The position numbers and the translations under genes were made by a program. The notes under the pieces are model-generated. The model worked only from the letters and a program-made list of their open reading frames with translations, had not been told where the DNA came from and did not search any database. DNA of 42,486 nucleotides from Nemertoderma westbladi (Eukaryota > Xenacoelomorpha > Nemertodermatida > Nemertodermatidae): positions 64,001 to 106,486 of the forward strand of contig JAUCBJ010006867.1 of assembly GCA_032718475.1 (NCBI GenBank), written 5' to 3'. This document shows positions 37,876-42,486 of this stretch, one piece after another; positions within the stretch are counted from its first letter, which is position 1, and each line of letters starts with the position of its first letter.

Positions 37876-39339
37876 ATGGCGGATGCTGAGGAGTTATCCC
37901 GGAAAATTCGCTCAAGAGGCGGCGTTCGAGCCGCAGCAACAATCGCACTTAAAGACTCTGACGATATGGAGTCTTTCAATATCGGGAGAAAAATGTCTCA
38001 GGTGTCAATCTTACAAGGCTATGTCAATCGCCTAGACGAAATGGACATTGCAATTTGGGCAATTACGGACGAAGAAGATAATCAACGCGACATACAACAA
38101 TCAATGACGTACAAGGTTAGACTCACAAACGCAATAACTCAGTTACAACTGTCATTATCAGAAACAACTTTATCAGAAACTAGAGTAGAACAAGATACCG
38201 GTGGTGCTGCAATTGAATTACCCTCTCATAGAAGTAGTTTTTATGCTAATAGTAGTAATTATGCTAGATCTGTGTTACCTAAATTAGCCCCTCCAAAATT
38301 TTCTGGAAATTTATTAGAATATTGCGGGTGGCGAGATTCTTTTCGCTCCGCAATTCATGATTCCGGATTACCAGACGTATTAAAACTACAGCATTTAATA
38401 CAAAGTTTAACTGGTGAAGCGAAAGAAGTAGTATCAGGACTTTCAATATCGTCTGAAAATTATAAGGTAGCAATGGATTTATTACAAGATAGGTACGGTT
38501 CTGAAGGTCGTATCATACAAGCACACATCGATAAACTGAGGAACATTAATCACATATTTAATGGTAGGAAGTATACATTAAGGCAGGTGTATGATACTTG
38601 CCAATCACAAATACGAGCTTTGGAAGCATTAAACACAAAACCAGAGTCATATCAAATTACGGTTATCCCTGATATTATGGGTATATTACCTTTCGAATTC
38701 GGTGCAAAACTTTTAGCAAAACAAAATAATCATATAGATGACTTGTTATGGTTAATGGAGCAAATTCGGTTACGGTTAGCAAGCGAAGAGGCAATGACCG
38801 AATTCGTAAACACAAATACAAATAAATCAAATACTCAAGGTGCACAAAAACAATTTAAACCGCAAGGTGGCGACATGGCAACAGCAGCAGCTTTAGCAAT
38901 AGGTGTAAAAGTCCCAGAACACCAACAAAGAGGGCCAAGTCACAAAAGTTCAAACCAATCCACATCTACATCCCAAAAACATTATCAAACTCAAGCAACA
39001 CCTAAACCGAACGCATTTTGTCCAAAATGTGTATATTGCGGTCAATTACATTTTTCAACTGACTGCCAACTTATCAAGGGAGTTTCGCCAAGAAAAATTG
39101 CACTCGATGAAAAGAATTTGTGCTACAATTGTCTACTTCCCGGACATCAAGCAAAGGATTGCACACGTAGAAAGCCGTGCTACACCTGCAAAAAATTAGG
39201 CCATCATAACTCAATTTGTTTTCGTTTGCAACACAATACTAATGCAGGAGCATTTAAATCAAATACAACACACAACATGTTAGCTACAATGGCTCAAACG
39301 CCTTACCAATCAAACGATGAACTCTGCAGAGGAGCATAA
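37876..39339 (+). CDS. Element E Gag, 487 codons, intact
   Basis: ATG 37876 lies 60 bp after the primer site. Residues 1-110 are helical. The BEL/Pao Gag core (DUF1759-like) begins at LPKLAPPKFSGNLLEY (about residue 134) and includes the family's LQDRYGSEGRI segment. After a Gln/Ser/Lys linker come three zinc-binding knuckles near residues 388-450: CVYCGQLHFSTDC (CX2CX3HX4C), then CYNCLLPGHQAKDC and CYTCKKLGHHNSIC (both CX2CX4HX4C). Structure and length fit a functional Gag. Its end overlaps the next frame by 23 bp. Confidence 0.9.
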   Translation: MADAEELSRKIRSRGGVRAAATIALKDSDDMESFNIGRKMSQVSILQGYVNRLDEMDIAIWAITDEEDNQRDIQQSMTYKVRLTNAITQLQLSLSETTLSETRVEQDTGGAAIELPSHRSSFYANSSNYARSVLPKLAPPKFSGNLLEYCGWRDSFRSAIHDSGLPDVLKLQHLIQSLTGEAKEVVSGLSISSENYKVAMDLLQDRYGSEGRIIQAHIDKLRNINHIFNGRKYTLRQVYDTCQSQIRALEALNTKPESYQITVIPDIMGILPFEFGAKLLAKQNNHIDDLLWLMEQIRLRLASEEAMTEFVNTNTNKSNTQGAQKQFKPQGGDMATAAALAIGVKVPEHQQRGPSHKSSNQSTSTSQKHYQTQATPKPNAFCPKCVYCGQLHFSTDCQLIKGVSPRKIALDEKNLCYNCLLPGHQAKDCTRRKPCYTCKKLGHHNSICFRLQHNTNAGAFKSNTTHNMLATMAQTPYQSNDELCRGA

Positions 39340-39769
39340 AGATACTACAGCTATGTTATTACATATGTACAATACAACCGCCAGACCTTCAAATGCCTTA
39401 CTTCAAACCGCGACTATTGACTGCCAAACAGACCACAATGGTATAAGCAAAACAAATACATTTTTCGATTTGGGGAGTCAAAAGTCATTTGTTATCAACA
39501 AGTTTGTGAAGGATAACAACTTACCGATTATAGGAAAGGAAAGTATTAGTGTAAACGGATTTGGTGGTAAGGAAAGTGAATTTACATCTCTAAATGTAGC
39601 TCAAATTACCCTAGTTATGAAGGACAACTCGATATTTACAATGTCAGCATTGGTAGTAGACACAATTTGCAATCCAATACACAATAACATTCCGTTAGAA
39701 ACATATGCAAAAATTCGAGTTTCATTTGAATCAATAGAATTCAATAGGATTAGCGAATTCTTCGTATAA
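39317..39769 (+). pseudogene. Element E protease N-terminal part
   Basis: The frame opens at ATG 39317, overlapping Gag by 23 bp in the +1 register. FFDLGSQKSFV carries the protease Asp in a D-L-G context instead of D-S/T-G; the following SQKSF matches BEL/Pao proteases (DUF1758-type). It stops at TAA 39767-39769, while the homologous sequence continues in another frame from about 39762, so an indel has probably broken it here. Expression as a Gag-Pol fusion would need a frameshift in the overlap or, equally likely, a second indel. Confidence 0.75.
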
Positions 39770-42486
39770 ACAATCAACACAAGAATGTGTGTTTCCGGTT
39801 CAACTCTTAGTTGGAAGTGATTTCTACTGGGAAATAGTAACTGGAAGATCAATTAGAGTCTCTAATACCGGCATTGTTGCATTAGATTCTGGAGTAGGTT
39901 GGTTACTTTCAGGAAACACCGGACAATTTCACAACAATGAAATTGCATTATGTGCAAATAACTCACAACAAGGTAATATGTGCATGCTTGTTTCAACTGT
40001 GGAGGTCGATTCCTCTAACAATAGCGAGAACAACTCAACAGATGTACTAGCGACAATTTTAAAAGCATTTTGGTCTTTAGATAGTATGGGTATTTGTCCA
40101 AAAGAGTGCCATAGTGAGCGATCAGCAAATATAATAGGAACATATACATTAGAAGAAGGTATGTACTCAGTCAGTTTACCATGGAAGCTGAATCCCGATC
40201 AATTACATGATCATTACAATATGTGTTTCAAGCAATTGTTATCATTAGTTAAACGGCTACAGAAATTAGGGCTTTTGGATCGCTATGACAAGGTAATTAA
40301 AGAACATTATGCAAAAGGGTACATTGAAAAGGTGAATGTTGGGGAAGTAGAACACAATAGTTCAGGAGTTCATTACATTCCACACCACGGGGTCTTAAGA
40401 GAAGAAAAGGAGTCAACAAAACTAAGAGTAGTTTATAATGCCTCAGCGCGAGTCAACCCCACTGATTTGTCATTAAATGATTGTCTCATTCGCGGTCCAA
40501 ATCGCCTTCCAAATTTGGTTGGAAACCTTTATCGTTTTCGTCTAAATCGCATTGGACTAACCGCAGACGTGGAACAAGCCTTCATGCGATGCAAAATTAA
40601 TGAAACAGATAGAGATTGTCTCCGTTTCCTTTGGGTCAGCAACATCAATGATAGTAAACCCTTGAAAATTCAAGCATATCGTTACACACGTGCAGCATTT
40701 GGGTTGACATGCTCTTCGAACATTTTGTCAGAAATAATACAACACCATTTAGACATAGAATTAGAAGCAAATAAAAACCAATTTCAGGTGATAGAAAAAT
40801 TAAGAGAGTTATATGTAGATGATTTAAATTCGGGAGCAGAAACAGTAGAAGAAGGTCTTCAATTTGTTAAGGAAGCGAGACAAATTCTTGGCCGAGGTGG
40901 ATTTAATCTCCGCAGATGGATAACAAACTCAGACCATTTACAAGCACAGTTGCAGGACATATCAATTAGCTCAACAAAGGTTGACCAAACCAAAAATAAA
41001 ACTGAAGTAAGAGAAGATGATGAAACATATGCAAAAGTGGCAATGAATCTTCCAAATCTTCAGACAGAAAAGGTGAAACGAGTTTTAGGACAAGGATGGG
41101 ATATAGAAACAGACGAACTTTGTTTCAATCTGACACCAGTATTTGAATTTGTGAACTCCCTTAAGAAAACATTCAAAGCCGTATTGCAATTGTCTGCAAG
41201 GATATACGATCCAATGGGGATACTAATACCATTCACCAGTCAATTCAAACCTGAATTTCAGGCATTATGTCAAGCAAAATTAGGATGGGATGATCCATTA
41301 CCTAAATCAACAGAAGAAAAATGGGACAAGTGGGTTAAAGGATTGTTAGTGTTGAACAACATTTCTATACCTCGGTACTTATTTGACAAAGGCAAAGAAA
41401 TTAGTCAAATTGAGTTACATGGATTCTCAGATGCCAGTGATAAGTTATATGCTGGTGTTGTTTATGTGAAAGGCCAGTACACTGATGAATCAACTACTGT
41501 AGAATTATTGACCGCAAAATCAAAGGTGTGCCCACAGCAAACCACAAAAATGGGCCACTCAACACCAAGAAAGGAATTAATGGGATCTTTACTTCTAGCG
41601 CGATTACTATTATTTGTACACAAATCATTACGATTGAAAATCTCTAAGATCTATATGTGGATGGATGCAATGGATGTTTTGTATTGGTTAGTAGGGTCCA
41701 GCAATAAATACAACCAATTTGTGCACAATCGTGTAAAGGAAATTCGCGAAATTTCTACAGAAATATCAATCAATTGGCGTTATGTTCCAGGGCAAATTAA
41801 CCCTGCAGATCTTCCAACAAGAAGTTTTTCTGCAGAATCATTACTCAATTCGAAATTATGGTTCAATGGACCTGGGTTTTTAAAAACGCCGATAGAAACC
41901 TGGCCAAATAATCCAATAATATCGAAAGATGATGTGTCAAAATCAAGTTTATTGGAAATACATTGTATTACAACACTGTTGGATAGAGAAGTTTCCGTCA
42001 CACCCCCAGCTACATCAATCTTAGGTTGTAACGATTCAAGCCACAAAATAGGATTAATTCGAAAATTATCCTGGGTGTTAAGGTTTGTCAACAACATAAA
42101 ATCTAAAAGGGACAAGTCATTCGAATTTATTAGTAACCCAATGTTGACTTCAAGAGAAATAAAAAACGCCGAAAAAACAATTCTCCAATTAGTACAACAG
42201 GAATGTTTTCCACAGGAAATTAAATTTCTGAAGAGCAAAGCAAAAACAAAATGTCCAAATTTGGTTCAACAACTGAATCTTTTCATGGATAACGACAACA
42301 TAATTCGGTCGAAGGGTCGTATACAAGGTCCATTTGGGTCATGGCAAACAAATAACCCTATTGTTTTACCGACAAATCATGACTTCACAAAACTAGTCAT
42401 TGAAGAGGCTCACGAAATGGTAATGCATTCTAGGGTTCGTGAAACATTGGTTCAAGTAAGGGATAAATTTTGGATCCCTCGAGGTC
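39762..42486 (+). pseudogene. Element E Pol (protease end, reverse transcriptase, RNase H, integrase start), partial
   Basis: This frame carries no stop that I can see from 39762 to the window edge, over 900 codons. It starts in the protease C-terminal part (VQLLVGSDFYW, GWLLSG). Reverse transcriptase: VVYNASA, LTADVEQAF (about 40560) and YVDD at 40812-40823, followed by GGFNLRRW. Then YDPMG (about 41205). RNase H: GFSDASD (Asp at 41430), TPRKELMGS, WMDAMD, NPADLPTR. The integrase zinc-binding region begins at the end (EEAHEMVMHSRVRETL, about 42405). It has no start codon of its own and is marked broken only because of the frame change at about 39762. Confidence 0.88.

Larger units (their letters stand above)
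37470..42486 (+). mobile_element. Element E: BEL/Pao LTR retrotransposon, cut off by the window end
   Basis: A 5' LTR ending at 37800 is followed by a tRNA-type primer site, Gag, protease, reverse transcriptase, RNase H and the start of integrase, which is the BEL/Pao order. The 3' LTR lies outside the window, so the left edge, set at TGTAGAAGG (37470), is a guess. The sequence is AT-richer than A and the proteins differ strongly from A and B, so it is another lineage. Gag is intact. Pol is open for more than 900 codons but for a frame break in the protease. Confidence 0.85.

Noticed and set aside
41780-42238. Antisense 152-codon frame
   Set aside because: Lies opposite the open Pol frame of element E with clear RNase H and integrase motifs on the plus strand.

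Overview
The window is eukaryotic repeat-rich DNA, almost certainly from an invertebrate animal. BEL/Pao LTR retrotransposons, known only from metazoans, make up most of it. I see no operons, no bacterial genes and no convincing single-copy host gene. The host cannot be named more precisely from this sequence.

Layout. 1-3299 is AT-rich flank with simple and satellite-like repeats. 3300-34209 is one nested block. Element A (BEL/Pao, 568/567-bp LTRs, target duplication aaaaa) was split inside its integrase by element B (BEL/Pao, 2,216-bp LTRs, target duplication atgac, 11856-31652). The 3' LTR of B was then hit by element C (Ty3/Gypsy, minus strand, 24894-29398, target duplication agctc) and by element D (about 698-bp inverted-repeat DNA transposon, 29886-30583, target duplication gtt). 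Removing C, D, their duplications and one extra 41-bp repeat unit from B's 3' LTR leaves exactly 2,216 bp, the length of its 5' LTR. 34210-37469 is flank with LINE remnants (35030-35360 and about 36460-36890) and diverged satellite-like repeats. From about 37470 to the window end lies a third BEL/Pao element, E, with 5' LTR, tRNA-type primer site, Gag and most of Pol; it runs off the edge.

Age and state. LTR differences counted by eye fall in the order the nesting requires: A about 2.5%, B about 0.7%, C zero. A is dead (several stops and frame changes plus the B insertion). B has a complete 1,633-codon Pol, but its Gag has one stop and two frame changes. C is intact, with one 1,280-codon Gag-Pol frame between identical 208-bp LTRs, and may be a recent arrival. 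E has an intact Gag and a long open Pol broken once in the protease.

Most interesting signal. A, B and C have no tRNA-type primer site (TGG...) next to the 5' LTR. Instead, the bases directly after the LTR are perfectly complementary to a segment inside the same LTR, downstream of a TATA-like box: 9 bp in A, 12 bp in B, 15 bp in C. This is the arrangement expected for self-primed reverse transcription, known from Tf1 and related Ty3/Gypsy elements. To my knowledge it is not established for BEL/Pao. Element E carries an ordinary TGGCGCCC primer site and serves as an internal contrast.
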